From Ktedonobacteria bacterium brp13 (GTDB lineage Bacteria > Chloroflexota > Ktedonobacteria > Ktedonobacterales > Ktedonobacteraceae): 64,000 bases of DNA. The translations under genes were made by a program, and so were the position numbers. Each line of letters starts with the position of its first letter. The first letter of the stretch is position 1. Below are positions 46,763 to 55,403 of the stretch, piece after piece. Below the pieces are notes generated by a model. It was not told the DNA's origin. It made no database searches and saw only the letters and a program-made list of their open reading frames with translations. The DNA lies in assembly GCA_015099395.1 (NCBI GenBank), contig AP024096.1:62001-126000 (forward strand). Direction: 5' to 3'.

Positions 46763-47429
46763 ATGGAAGAAAGTCCTGCTCATTTTGTCTTAGGGATTGA
46801 TCTTGGCGGCACAAAGATGGCACTGGCAACTGCTCATACCAATGGGACGATCATCCATCGACAGGTGTTACCGACCCTTGCCGAGCAAGGAGCTGAGCAA
46901 GCAATTAGCCGTGTGATCGAGGCTGGTCTACAGCTTGTAGAGCAAACGCAAGCAGAGTTGGGAGGAGCCATTGCCGGAGTAGGACTCTCTACCATGGGCA
47001 TCACATTGGAGGATCGTGTCTTGATGGCTCCCAATGTGCCGGGATGGGATCGCCTTGAGCTTCCCAATATCATGCGACAGTCTTTCTCTACCAGTACAAT
47101 ACGGATCGCTAACGATGTCAAGGCGGCAGCCGCTGCCGAGCTGCGCTGGGGAGAGTTAGCGGGTTGCAACGTCGGTCTTTATCTCAACGTGGGGACCGGT
47201 TTCGCCGCCGCTCTAATCGTAGGAGAGCGCGTCATCGAGGATGCGCACGGTGCCGCTGGTGAGATTGCCTATAATCTGCGGCACCTGCATGAGGAGATGG
47301 GGTTCCATCATCAGCGTGCTCCCCTGGAAGAGTTTCTCGGGGGAGGCGCTATCGGCGAACGGGCATGTCTCCAGTTTGCAGGCGTGACTACCGCCAGAGA
47401 GATCTTTCAACTCGCACACACTGATTCGG
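46763..47429 (+). pseudogene. ROK-family sugar kinase, 3'-truncated
   Basis: About 222 residues of a ROK kinase, which normally has about 300. ATP phosphate motif LGIDLGGTKMALA (residues 9-21), catalytic Asp in IANDVKAAAAAEL and the second phosphate motif LNVGTGFAAALIVG are present. The usual zinc-binding CxCGxxGC after HGAAGEIAY is absent (GFHHQRAPLEEFLGGGAI instead), as in some members. Family sequence ends at AREIFQLAHTD, directly at the stop of the facing aldolase gene; the frame then runs through antisense aldolase to 47485. GAGAGGAG precedes ATG 46763. Kinase activity is doubtful. Confidence 0.75.
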
Positions 47430-48452
47430 CTAGACGATCTCGATGTTCTCCAGGCCGCCGTAGACGCTATACCAGGGCTGAGTAGTGGTAGCAAGCGTCT
47501 CATTCAGAGCCTGGATATTCTGCACGCCACGCTCCATCAACCATGCTTCCAGAGCTGCCGCGCCCCCTTGCACAAATATCGGAATGCCATCTTTCCAGGT
47601 CGCGCGCCCGCAGAGCACGCCGCTGAAGCTCACCCCGGCCTCAGAAGCCATTTCCAGGCTCTCGCGGAAGACATCATCATTCACGCCTGCACTCAAATAG
47701 AGGAACGGCTTCTCTGCGGCCGCGGCCGCCACGCGGAAATGTTCCAGAGCAGTGGCATAGTCGTAGACAACCGTGCCGCCTTTGTACGCTTTGCTGCTTG
47801 CAAGATAGGCGGTATTAATGGGGATTTCAACTTTTAGCAGATCTACCCCATAGCGTGCCTGGGAAAACTCCCGCATAATCGCCGTGACATACTCTGGCTT
47901 GACACGCGCAAAATCTGCCCCCAGAATGTCGTAGTTATCGTCATACGCCAGCGGCTCCAGGAAAAATGACACATCCTGCGAGGCACACTCGGCTCCTACA
48001 CGTTCGATGAACGCATGCTTCTGATCATTGATGCTCTGCTCATCGAACGGATTGTAGTACAACAGGACCTTGACGGCATTTGCCCCGGCCTCCACCAGCC
48101 TCCGCACACTCCAATGCGTAAGCAGCGCGGGCAAGCGTCCCTTTACGCCAGGATCGTAGCCGGACCGCTCGTATGAGAGAAGTACGCCCGTCCCTGGCGC
48201 ACGCGTTTCCAGAGCAGACAGGCTGTACTCGGGATCCAGCAGAACCGCGCTGGCATAGCGAGTCAAAACGCTCGTCACCGTCTGCTTAAAGGCTGCCAGT
48301 GTCGCGTCAGTAACAGATGTCGCTCCAGCCTTTTCAAGGCTCCTCTTGAGCGAACTACGCTGATCCATGGCGAGGGCGGCGATGGTACCCCTCTCATTCA
48401 TGCATGCCTGGATCGCAGCAAATTTCCCTTTGCTTATTTTTATTTTTGCCAT
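47430..48452 (-). CDS. tagatose-1,6-bisphosphate aldolase (LacD-like, class I)
   Basis: A 340-residue class I aldolase: RGTIAALAMDQRSSLKRSLE, DPEYSLSALETRAPGTGVLL, WSVRRLVEAGANAVKVLLYY, FFLEPLAYDD, the Schiff-base region YGVDLLKVEIPINTAYL, and FLYLSAGVNDDVFRESLEMA. It would split tagatose-1,6-bisphosphate into DHAP and glyceraldehyde-3-phosphate. The start at 48452 (MAKIKISKGK) is chosen by family alignment with a purine-rich leader; the frame is open upstream. It is downstream of PfkB and SIS remnants and would complete a galactosamine or tagatose pathway. The C-terminus faces the truncated ROK gene. Confidence 0.85.
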   Translation of the reverse strand: MAKIKISKGKFAAIQACMNERGTIAALAMDQRSSLKRSLEKAGATSVTDATLAAFKQTVTSVLTRYASAVLLDPEYSLSALETRAPGTGVLLSYERSGYDPGVKGRLPALLTHWSVRRLVEAGANAVKVLLYYNPFDEQSINDQKHAFIERVGAECASQDVSFFLEPLAYDDNYDILGADFARVKPEYVTAIMREFSQARYGVDLLKVEIPINTAYLASSKAYKGGTVVYDYATALEHFRVAAAAAEKPFLYLSAGVNDDVFRESLEMASEAGVSFSGVLCGRATWKDGIPIFVQGGAAALEAWLMERGVQNIQALNETLATTTQPWYSVYGGLENIEIV

Positions 48453-48544
48453 ACTATTCTTTCTCTTACAATGATAGATATATTGATGAGCCGGGCACAG
48501 ATACAGCGCACTCACCTCCATTATCGTGTAGAGGCGCCGCTCCT

Positions 48545-49030
48545 CTACGGGAAATACGTCAGGGGTTGAACTTGCTGGAATAATCGTTGGACCTGGTCCA
48601 GTTCCAGCCACCCTGCCCCGATCTGCAAGGTATTCGCGGCACCGGATGCTACTCTCCAGCGGAGCGCCTCTTGCAAGCCCTGGCCGCGCATCAGGCTGGC
48701 AGCGATTCCGGCAAACAGACAGTCACCGCTGCCAGTGGCAGAGATGGCGGCAACTTCTGGTGCTCTCCAGCCGAACGACTGACCCTCGAAAGTCAGGCCA
48801 ACCGCTCCTTGCTTGCCCAGCGTTACGACCACCTCCCGTACACCTCGCTTCTGCAAATCTGCCGCAGCCGCAATCGCCTGATCGGGAGTAGCTATTGCTC
48901 TTCCGGTCAGTTCTCCTGCTTCAAACTGGTTAATTTTGAGCAGAACCGGCCCAAGCGCCAGCACGCCCTCAAGCTGCGGTCCATACGTATCGACCAACAC
49001 TGGCAGATTGGCGGCTCGTGCTTTCAGCAT
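48545..49030 (-). pseudogene. PfkB-family sugar kinase, C-terminal half
   Basis: 161 residues corresponding to the second half of a tagatose-6-phosphate or 1-phosphofructokinase: PVLVDTYGPQLEGVLALGPV, LLKINQFEAGELTG, EVVVTLGKQGAVGL and ISATGSGDCLFAGIAASLM with the catalytic Asp. About 150 N-terminal residues, including the sugar-binding part, are missing. Its first residues adjoin SIS-domain sequence, so a deletion removed the start of pfkB and the end of the SIS gene. Confidence 0.85.
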
Positions 49031-49485
49031 CAGATCGTAGAGCCCTCTTGGCAGCCAATGTTCACGACTGGTGCTTTGTGCCGGGCTTTGTATTGCTGGG
49101 CAGCTTGCACCGTTTCTGTCGTACGTCCCGAGCGAGAAATAGTGAGCAGCAAGGAGTTATTGGTAGGAGGTGTCACCGTTTCGGGAAAGAGTAATAATTC
49201 AGATCCAGGGACGGCACGTGCTCGCGTACCCAGTTGCTGCTGCAAAAGGGGAGCTACAGCCTGGGAGAGATAGTGGGTTGAGCCGCAGCCAGTTACCAGA
49301 ATGTCAGAAAATTGGCCTGCATCCCACAGATTTCGTAGTGCGTTTTGTTTGTCTGCGACTATCTTCAAGGCCGCTTACCAGGCAGCAGGTTGCGTCAGAA
49401 TTTCCTTGAGGGTATAGCTCTCTTGCATAGACGCGTTGGGGCTGGCGGGCTCTATTATAGATTGCGAGTATTCGAGGTCGCTCAT
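49030..49485 (-). pseudogene. SIS-domain sugar isomerase (AgaS-like), N-terminal part with stop
   Basis: The start of an AgaS/GlmS-type SIS protein. ATG 49485 has AAGGAG 9 bp upstream. The N-terminal line ESYTLKEILTQPAAW is followed by TAA at about 49379 where relatives have Lys; it continues as AALKIVADKQNALRNLWDAG and SIS motifs LVTGCGSTHYLSQAVAPLLQ and LLLTISRSGRTTETVQAAQQ. It ends at GCQEGST, joined to the pfkB remnant. Normal length is about 380 residues. AgaS proteins deaminate galactosamine-6-phosphate to tagatose-6-phosphate. Confidence 0.8.
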
Positions 49486-49608
49486 CAAAACTAGCTCCTT
49501 TGTTATATCGATCTTCTGTCGTCACAATGACCGGTGCATCATCGCGGGTAGTAGCACTTACGCCGCCCTGTCATCGTGCATTAGAACCATGATCGATCAA
49601 ATCCGTAA

Positions 49609-49632
49609 AGTAATGATCAAAAATATTCAATC
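49609..49632. promoter_or_regulatory. candidate regulator site between divergent sugar genes
   Basis: AATGATCAAAAATATTCAAT plus CATT: the ends AATGAT/ATCATT are inverse, and GATCAAA resembles the ATAATCAAA core of the other candidate DeoR sites. It lies upstream of the leftward SIS gene and rightward DeoR gene. Confidence 0.35.
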
Positions 49633-49712
49633 ATTCACATTTGTATTATCACTTTTTTGGCGTTGCTGTCAATGGTTGAATCACCTATTTATAAGATTTC
49701 GCTATATTTTGC

Positions 49713-49758
49713 TTGACAGGAAGGAGAAGGCGCGGTTATAATCAAACACGGTTATTTA
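49713..49758 (+). promoter_or_regulatory. DeoR promoter with overlapping operator
   Basis: TTGACA at 49713-49718 and TATAAT at 49737-49742, 18-bp spacer. The palindromic word from 49735 to 49758 (core ATAATCAAACACGGTTATT) matches site 1 at 44284 in 18 of 24 positions and covers the -10 box, so autorepression is likely. Confidence 0.7.
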
Positions 49759-49951
49759 CAAGATTGATCGCTTTTGACTATTTCAGGGTGATAGTTGTCA
49801 TCTATCCGAAAGTAACCCTATCAATTGAGCCAGTTATCTGTATACGTGTCAGAAATCTGATTGCAACAACTTGCACTCCGGCATGGCGGCAAGTAGAATA
49901 TTATATGAATAGGATGCCAGATCCATGAGAAACGCTACAATACGAGGATAT

Positions 49952-50716
49952 ATGCAATTAAATACCGAAAGGTTGCAACTCATCGAACGTTTCATCAACG
50001 AACGCCAACATGTACGAGTTGCAGAATTAAGTAAATATTTTGAGGTGAGCGAACCGACGATCCGACGCGATCTGCAAAAGCTAGAGGAAATGGGTCGGAT
50101 ACGGCGGGCTCATGGCGGCGCAAGTGCGGTAGAGCAGGCTATGCCAGAGCCACCAATTGCGCCGCGCGTCGTGGAATGCATTGAAGAAAAACGTCGCATC
50201 GGACAGGCGACGGCCCAATTGATCCAGGATGGCGAGACCATCTTCCTGGGGTCGGGAACAACGACGCTGGAAGTCGCCCGCTACCTGCACGAAAAGAAGA
50301 ACCTGACCGTGATCACCAATGCGATCAATGTCGCTCAATGTCTGGCCAGCAATCCAGACATCAATGTGATTATTACCGGTGGTGTTCTGCGTCACTCTGA
50401 ACTTTCCATGATCGGCTATATCATCGAGCAAACGTTGAAAGAGCTTCATGCCGATAAAGTCATTGTGTCGATGCGAGCGATCAGCGTAAACGAGGGCCTG
50501 ACCAACCATAACCTATTGGAGACAATGACGGACCGTAAAATTATCCAGCTTGCTCGCGAGGTGATCCTGGTCGCCGATCATAGCAAGTTCGGCAAAGTTT
50601 CAACGGCGGTCGTTGCGCCCATCACTGCCGTGCATAAGGTAGTAACAGACGCTCAGACCCCGCAGGAAACTATTCAGAGCTTGCGCGCAAAAGGTATCAC
50701 TGTCATTCAAGTGTGA
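49952..50716 (+). CDS. DeoR/GlpR-family transcriptional regulator
   Basis: A 254-residue regulator. The N-terminal winged helix is typical (RLQLIERFINERQHVRVAEL, FEVSEPTIRRDLQKLEEMGR, IRRAHGGA) and the C-terminal DeoRC sensor domain follows (GETIFLGSGTTTLEVARYL, NLTVITNAINVAQCLA, INVIITGGVLRHSELSMIG, ILVADHSKFGKVSTAVVAPI), which binds a sugar phosphate. Start 49952 has GAGGA just upstream; ATG 49925 is an alternative. It is divergent from the SIS-PfkB-aldolase set, and candidate operators at its own and the NagB-family promoters suggest it is the local repressor. Confidence 0.9.
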   Translation: MQLNTERLQLIERFINERQHVRVAELSKYFEVSEPTIRRDLQKLEEMGRIRRAHGGASAVEQAMPEPPIAPRVVECIEEKRRIGQATAQLIQDGETIFLGSGTTTLEVARYLHEKKNLTVITNAINVAQCLASNPDINVIITGGVLRHSELSMIGYIIEQTLKELHADKVIVSMRAISVNEGLTNHNLLETMTDRKIIQLAREVILVADHSKFGKVSTAVVAPITAVHKVVTDAQTPQETIQSLRAKGITVIQV

Positions 50717-50957
50717 AGCGCACTGTGTATAATGAACGCGATCCGTGCACGAGCGTGCGCAGGTGCACATGGATCGCATCGCCAAGCTGGTGCGTGCTTG
50801 CGGTACCACCCAGGTCGGGCGTGAGCGCCTGCCGTGCGGTGAGCACCTCTTCGATCGCGCGCATCAGCGTGGCAGCAGCTTCGTACTCGCCAAAGAAATC
50901 AAGCATGAGTTGTGTTGACCAGATCGAGGCAATCGGATTGGTAATACCCTTGCCCAC
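50703..50957 (-). pseudogene. isopropylmalate/tartrate dehydrogenase-like fragment
   Basis: The C-terminal 60-80 residues of a beta-decarboxylating dehydrogenase: GKGITNPIASIWSTQLMLDF, AATLMRAIEEVLTARQALTP and DLGGTASTHQLGDAI. About 270 upstream residues with the catalytic Lys and Tyr are missing. Its left end overlaps the end of the deoR gene. It follows DhaK on the same strand, so it may be the last, now broken, gene of that operon. Confidence 0.75.
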
Positions 50958-50977
50958 AATGGAGAAACAACGAAAAG

Positions 50978-51018
50978 AACGTTCCGTTTTACGTTACAAC
51001 GTAACGTTATACGTTATA
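50978..51018. repeat. ACGT palindrome cluster
   Basis: Five ACGT tetramers occur in 41 bp, including TTACGTT-AC-AACGTAA, a perfect 7-bp-arm palindrome, then ACGTTATACGTTATAAT. It lies between the DhaK stop and the dehydrogenase fragment, at the place where that gene is broken. Confidence 0.6.
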
Positions 51019-51019
51019 A

Positions 51020-52015
51020 TTAGAAGATTCTCACAGCTGCCTCAGCAGGTGCATCAAACCATTTCACCAGCTCATCATCCAACTTCACCAATGTAAGCGA
51101 GCATCCGGCCATATCAAGGGAGGTACAGTAATTGCCAACGTAATTACGCTGGACCCTGATGCCATGGGCCTCCAGTTGCTTATGAGCACGTCCATAGAGA
51201 AGGTACAGCTCTGAGATGGGAGTACCACCCAGGCCATTGATCATAAGCGCCACATCGTCGCCCTGTTTATAGGGGAGATCAGAAACCACGGCTTCAAGGA
51301 GTTCATCCACAATGACATTGGCATTGGCCAACTTTTCCCGGCGGCGTCCAGGCTCTCCATGAATACCAACGCCCATCTCCATCTCATCATCACCAAGCGC
51401 GAAGAGAGGTGAGCCTTTGGCTGGAGGAGTACAGGAGGTCAGGGCCATGCCCATCGAGCGGGTCGCCGCATTCACACGATTGGACAAATTGACTAGATAA
51501 TCCAGATCAGCTCCCTGCTCAGCAGCAGCGCCGACAGCCTTAATGACAAAAAAGTTTCCGGCGACACCACGTCGGCCTATGGTATACGTAGAGTCTTTCA
51601 CGGAAACATCATCATTGACAAGAACCGTCTCAACACGGATACCTTCTGCCTCCGCCAACTCTCGACCCATGTCAAAGGACATGCGATCGCCAGTATAGTT
51701 ATTGATGATATGTAATACGCCCTTTGGCGAGGCCAGCAATTTCGTTGTCTCAAGCACATAATCCATTGGAGGTGCAGAGAATACGTCTCCAGGGCAGGCA
51801 GCATCCAGCATCCCTTTGCCCACAATCATTACGTGAGCTGGCTCATGACCGGAACCTGACCCCTGAATAATGGAAACTTTGTTTTCATTTGGCGCATCGG
51901 CTCTCATAATGAGATTGTATTCTGGTACATATTTAAGCGTACGAGGATTCGCGAGCGCAATACCTTCCAACATCTCTGGTACAAACTGCTTTGGATCATT
52001 GACAAATTTCTTCAT
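51020..52015 (-). CDS. dhaK: dihydroxyacetone kinase subunit DhaK
   Basis: A 331-residue DhaK-type substrate-binding subunit. GSGSGHEPAH at 52-61 holds a substrate-contacting His, and GVGIHGEPG holds the His (about 219) that binds the ketose covalently as a hemiaminal. Other family stretches are NDDVSVKDSTYTIGRRGVAG and VALMINGLGGTPISELYLLY. With DhaL it phosphorylates dihydroxyacetone or a related ketose (for example erythrulose). Whether phosphate comes from ATP or a PTS protein depends on partners; no DhaM gene is near, so an ATP-dependent reaction is plausible. Confidence 0.9.
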   Translation of the reverse strand: MKKFVNDPKQFVPEMLEGIALANPRTLKYVPEYNLIMRADAPNENKVSIIQGSGSGHEPAHVMIVGKGMLDAACPGDVFSAPPMDYVLETTKLLASPKGVLHIINNYTGDRMSFDMGRELAEAEGIRVETVLVNDDVSVKDSTYTIGRRGVAGNFFVIKAVGAAAEQGADLDYLVNLSNRVNAATRSMGMALTSCTPPAKGSPLFALGDDEMEMGVGIHGEPGRRREKLANANVIVDELLEAVVSDLPYKQGDDVALMINGLGGTPISELYLLYGRAHKQLEAHGIRVQRNYVGNYCTSLDMAGCSLTLVKLDDELVKWFDAPAEAAVRIF

Positions 52016-52079
52016 AAGTCATCCCTTCATTAGTACATGTGGTGATCAGTACACTCTTTCATCACCAGATAGCTTTTGC

Positions 52080-52730
52080 TTATTTCTGGACCTCCTGCTG
52101 AGCCCAGACACTACTCACTTGCTCAAACATCACAGCTACCGCGACAGCACCAGCATCAAGAGTGCCAACACTGCGTTCTCCTGCGTAGGAAGCACGTCCC
52201 CGCTTCGCCACGAGTTCTCTAGTAGCATCTGCCCGTTCACGTGCTACTTGAGCTGCTTGATGTAGAGCCGTTGGAACATCAGTGGCAGAATTGAAGGCCT
52301 GCTCTAACTGGTCCACAGCAGGAATAAGAGAGTCGAGCAAAGTCTTGTCGCCAAGATCAGTCTGACCACGCTTTTTGATACCTTCAATAGCAGCGCGTAG
52401 CATAACGATCACATCAGCCTTCCCAAGCTCCTGTTTATCGCCAATCATAATAGCAGCACGTAAGAACGCCGTCCCCCAGATGGGACCTGATGTTCCACCG
52501 ATACGGCTGGTGATGATAATCGACACTTGCTTGAGGAAAGTTCCAATCGTATCGTGTTTGAGCGTATCCCAATCGAGCAGAAGTTTCTCAAAACCTCGGG
52601 CCAGCGAGTAGCCAAAATCGCCATCGCCAACGACCGCATCAAGGTCGCCGAAGTATTTTTCATTATCGACTGCAGTCTGGGCAATCGTCCTTACCACAAG
52701 CTGGGTATCCTCCAAACTTGAATGCTTCAT
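52080..52730 (-). CDS. dhaL: dihydroxyacetone kinase subunit DhaL
   Basis: A 216-residue nucleotide-binding subunit. The Asp triad that holds Mg-ADP/ATP is in DLDAVVGDGDFGYSLARGFE; GGTSGPIWGTAFLRAA, DKTLLDSLIPAVDQLE and RASYAGERSVGTLDAGAVAV are the remaining DhaL motifs. Start 52730 (MKHSS) follows AAGGA closely; ATG 52745 is possible. It is 64 bp upstream of dhaK and 44 bp downstream of the HAD gene in one leftward operon. Confidence 0.9.
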   Translation of the reverse strand: MKHSSLEDTQLVVRTIAQTAVDNEKYFGDLDAVVGDGDFGYSLARGFEKLLLDWDTLKHDTIGTFLKQVSIIITSRIGGTSGPIWGTAFLRAAIMIGDKQELGKADVIVMLRAAIEGIKKRGQTDLGDKTLLDSLIPAVDQLEQAFNSATDVPTALHQAAQVARERADATRELVAKRGRASYAGERSVGTLDAGAVAVAVMFEQVSSVWAQQEVQK

Positions 52731-52774
52731 TCGTCCTTCTTTCATAGATGCTCTCTGGTTTCTTCACAGAACGT

Positions 52775-53542
52775 TCAAGATAAACATGCTTCAAGATCAT
52801 GCAAAGTAATAGCAGTAGCAGGCGTAGCACGCCCCCTGTTTGCAACGACATGCATTGGCCGATCGGGTTCTCCGAGATCCGAAACAACCAGGATTGCTTC
52901 GTGCATGTCTTCATCTGTCGTATAGCTACTCAGAGTTACGACACAGCGAAGTCCAGCGCCGATAGCAGCCAGGAGGCCATTGCGTGAGTCTTCTACCACA
53001 ATAGTTTCCAGTGGATTGCTTTCCAGGCGTTTTAGCGCGAGCTGGTAGATATCTGGAGCAGGCTTTTTCTTTGGCACAATATCACCGGCCAGGACCTCGA
53101 AATGGCTGGCGGCATCCGGCCCAACAGCATGCACTAAGATTGCTCGCACCGATTCCTCCGCTGACGTTGAGGCCACAGCCAGTTTCCACTGTGCCGCAAT
53201 CGCCTCATTGACAATACGAGCAATACCAGGACGCCCCGGCAAACGCCCGGCGGCCACGAACTCTTTATAAATGGCAGTCTTGCGCTTATGCCATGCGGCC
53301 AGTGCGTTGCGCTGTCCCTCCGAGTCCATTGGAAGATGTGCACGCCGCACAAAATCGTCCGTGAGTAAGGTCGCCATGCGCTCCTTTCCTCCACCGATCT
53401 TGAGCTTCTCGGCATAAGCCTCCTCTGACCACTGCACAGGCAGACCAAACTCCTGAAAAGTCTGATTGAAGGCTGGCAGGTGGCCGAAGCGTTCTGTATC
53501 CGCAAGAACGCCATCACAATCAAAGATGAGCGCCTTTACCAT
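52775..53542 (-). CDS. HAD-superfamily phosphatase/phosphoglucomutase-like
   Basis: A 255-residue HAD hydrolase of the CbbY/beta-phosphoglucomutase subfamily. Motif I is FDCDGVLADTE (nucleophile Asp 9 and acid Asp 11), motif II Ser/Thr is in LAVASTSAEESV, motif III Lys in DIVPKKKPAPDIY, and motif IV in TIVVEDSRNGLLAA. The helical cap follows motif I. It overlaps the aldolase gene by 7 bp, so the two are coupled. It probably dephosphorylates or rearranges a sugar phosphate in the same pathway. Confidence 0.85.
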   Translation of the reverse strand: MVKALIFDCDGVLADTERFGHLPAFNQTFQEFGLPVQWSEEAYAEKLKIGGGKERMATLLTDDFVRRAHLPMDSEGQRNALAAWHKRKTAIYKEFVAAGRLPGRPGIARIVNEAIAAQWKLAVASTSAEESVRAILVHAVGPDAASHFEVLAGDIVPKKKPAPDIYQLALKRLESNPLETIVVEDSRNGLLAAIGAGLRCVVTLSSYTTDEDMHEAILVVSDLGEPDRPMHVVANRGRATPATAITLHDLEACLS

Positions 53543-54399
53543 GCTTTCCCCTCAGAGCCAAATGTCTGCATGTGTTTCAAAGCCAGATTCTTGACTTCTT
53601 GACGGACCGCACGAAATAACGAGGGTGGATCCCATTTATTTTTTGCTTCCGCATCACGTAAGAACGCGAGATTGGCTTTCATAAACGTTATTTTGACGGC
53701 AGTGGAGATATTGACCTTGGCACAGCCACGTGCAATCAGATCCTTGAATTGCTCATCGGTCAGGCCTGTGCCACCATGCAGTGCAATAGGCACCGGGATG
53801 ACCGCGACAATGTCGGAGACACGCTGCGCATCCAATTTTGGCTCAGACTTATACATACCATGAGCATTGCCGATAGCAGGCGCAAAGCAGTCTACACCGG
53901 TCACACGTACAAAGTCCAGGGCAACTTCAAGCGATTGAAGCTTGGACGCTTCATCAGATCCAATATCATCCTCCACCCCTTGAATGCCCTCTATCTCACC
54001 CTCAACGCCAGCATGATAGCGGCGAGCCTCTGCCACAACCTCTATCGTCTGACGCCTGTTTTCCGCAACCGGAAGCGCTGAGGCATCAAACAGGACCGAG
54101 TTCCAGCCCTTTGCCAGGCACTCGCTGATCACGGCACGCTCAGGGCAGTGATCAAGATGCAGACTCACAGGGACGGGGATATCTCGGGTCATCTCAGTCC
54201 ACATGCCAAAAAGAACATCACTCCCTATCGATTTCACCGTTTTCACCGAGGTCTGAATAATAACTGGAGAGCGTGCTTCGACGGCTGCTGCTAGTATAGC
54301 TTCAAGAGTGAGATCATTGAAGATGTTAAATGCAGGTACCCCATAACGTTCTTTGAACGCATGGCCCAACATCTCTTGCATTGAAACAATGGGCATCAT
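53536..54399 (-). CDS. class II fructose/tagatose-bisphosphate aldolase
   Basis: A 287-residue zinc aldolase. Zinc and catalytic residues are visible: VSLHLDHCPERAVISECLAK (Asp and His), VEGEIEGIQGVEDD (Glu), APAIGNAHGMYKSEPKLDAQ (His), VPIALHGGTGLTDEQFKDLI (His and phosphate loop) and KVNISTAVKITFM (phosphate loop). It cleaves a ketose (bis)phosphate to DHAP and an aldehyde. It is the first gene of a leftward operon with HAD, DhaL and DhaK, in which DHA and DHAP are evidently the central metabolites. Confidence 0.85.
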   Translation of the reverse strand: MMPIVSMQEMLGHAFKERYGVPAFNIFNDLTLEAILAAAVEARSPVIIQTSVKTVKSIGSDVLFGMWTEMTRDIPVPVSLHLDHCPERAVISECLAKGWNSVLFDASALPVAENRRQTIEVVAEARRYHAGVEGEIEGIQGVEDDIGSDEASKLQSLEVALDFVRVTGVDCFAPAIGNAHGMYKSEPKLDAQRVSDIVAVIPVPIALHGGTGLTDEQFKDLIARGCAKVNISTAVKITFMKANLAFLRDAEAKNKWDPPSLFRAVRQEVKNLALKHMQTFGSEGKAW

Positions 54400-54863
54400 T
54401 TACTCCTTACTTCTATAGTTCTAGTGTAAAAATCACACAAATGCGTATACGATCAGAAAACTGGGGAGAGCAGTAGTGATTACACAATAACTCAACAATA
54501 ACGATAACTGAACAACGAAATTCATTCATCAAAAAAAACACTACTCCCAGACCAGGATAGGCCCAGCAGTATAAACATTCAGAGTATGCCAGTTAAGGAC
54601 ACACTTTTTCTGGTACATTTTTGCATGAATTAGCGTTCCATACGTAAAAAATCACATATGGGCAAATCTATAGAAAGAGGAATACATGTGTGTCGAGGAT
54701 ATTTTACATAAAAGCTACAACGACAAATCCTCTAACTCGATTGCTAATCTATATTAACAATAGTATTACAGAGAGTAATTTGTCAAGGTTAGAATACATC
54801 CAGCAGCTAAAAACTGGTTCTCAAGCTACTGTTACGCGGGAAAATCATAGCGATAATTCATAT
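54400..54863. other. AT-rich leader upstream of the aldolase operon
   Basis: No gene recognised. It should hold the promoter of the leftward operon. An open frame at 54690-54920 runs into an IS terminus and has no homology. Confidence 0.4.
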
Positions 54864-54912
54864 TGGAATTGCCCCGAATTTGGAGAGTCGGAGAAGAGAA
54901 ATTTGGTATACT
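54864..54912 (+). mobile_element. relic terminus of IS3-family element
   Basis: Starting with TGGAATTGCCCCGAATTTGG, about 49 bp match the right terminus of the IS3 copy ending at 8893 with few differences (then GAAGAGAAAT and TATACT in both). No transposase follows, so only the tip is left. Confidence 0.75.
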
Positions 54913-54945
54913 ACTATTAGAGAGTCGGTCAAGTAAATGCTCTTT

Positions 54946-54991
54946 CCTCTCAATCTGACACGCCTGAAGTTTATCGTGTCAGATTGAGAGG
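54946..54991. repeat. 17-bp perfect inverted repeat
   Basis: CCTCTCAATCTGACACG at 54946-54962 and its complement at 54975-54991, loop 12 nt. It sits between the IS3 tip and the gene end at 55104. It could be a terminator for the leftward genes or a mobile palindrome. Confidence 0.5.
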
Positions 54992-55103
54992 GGGGACGAT
55001 TGCGAGAGCCGATGTTCCTGGCGGTTGAACCGAAACGCGAAAGAAGATCATCGATATCGTATTCGTCCTGGTAGATGCGTGAATCACCTTCCTCCAAACG
55101 CTG

Positions 55104-55403
55104 CTAAAAAAGGCGAAGTTCGTCAGGAGACAGTAACATATACTGACCATATGCGACCCTTTTGAACACTGGTCGTGACAGCCAGGAGGCAGACTTCTGC
55201 TTGTTATTGCGATCTGGGAAGTGGGAACGCATATTAATGGTGTGATAGTTAATCGTAGCTCCGAAGCCATCCTGTGTCGTGACCTTCCCAATGCTTGGGT
55301 TAGTACGCGGATAGGTAGCGTGCAAATCGGCGAGAGCAACAGGATGTTGGTCAGCCCCAATCTCGTGCGCCGCAACAATAACATGTTTCCCCGATGAGGT
55401 CAT
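55104..55403 (-). CDS. unrecognised 99-residue protein
   Basis: A conserved-looking small protein: GKHVIVAAHEIGADQHPVAL, ADLHATYPRTNPSIGKVTTQ, DGFGATINYHTINMRSHFPD, then PVFKRVAYGQYMLLSPDELR. The layout (helix-rich start, YHTINMRSHFPD, basic strand YGQYML) suggests a winged-helix-like or nucleic-acid-binding fold, as in small proteins attached to restriction or regulatory systems; this is a guess. MTSSGKH at 55403 is taken as the start. It overlaps the end of the GNAT fragment by about 50 bp. Confidence 0.5.
   Translation of the reverse strand: MTSSGKHVIVAAHEIGADQHPVALADLHATYPRTNPSIGKVTTQDGFGATINYHTINMRSHFPDRNNKQKSASWLSRPVFKRVAYGQYMLLSPDELRLF

Noticed and set aside
54690..54920. 76-codon frame upstream of the aldolase operon
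   Set aside because: Its last third is the terminus of an IS3 element and the rest has no homology.
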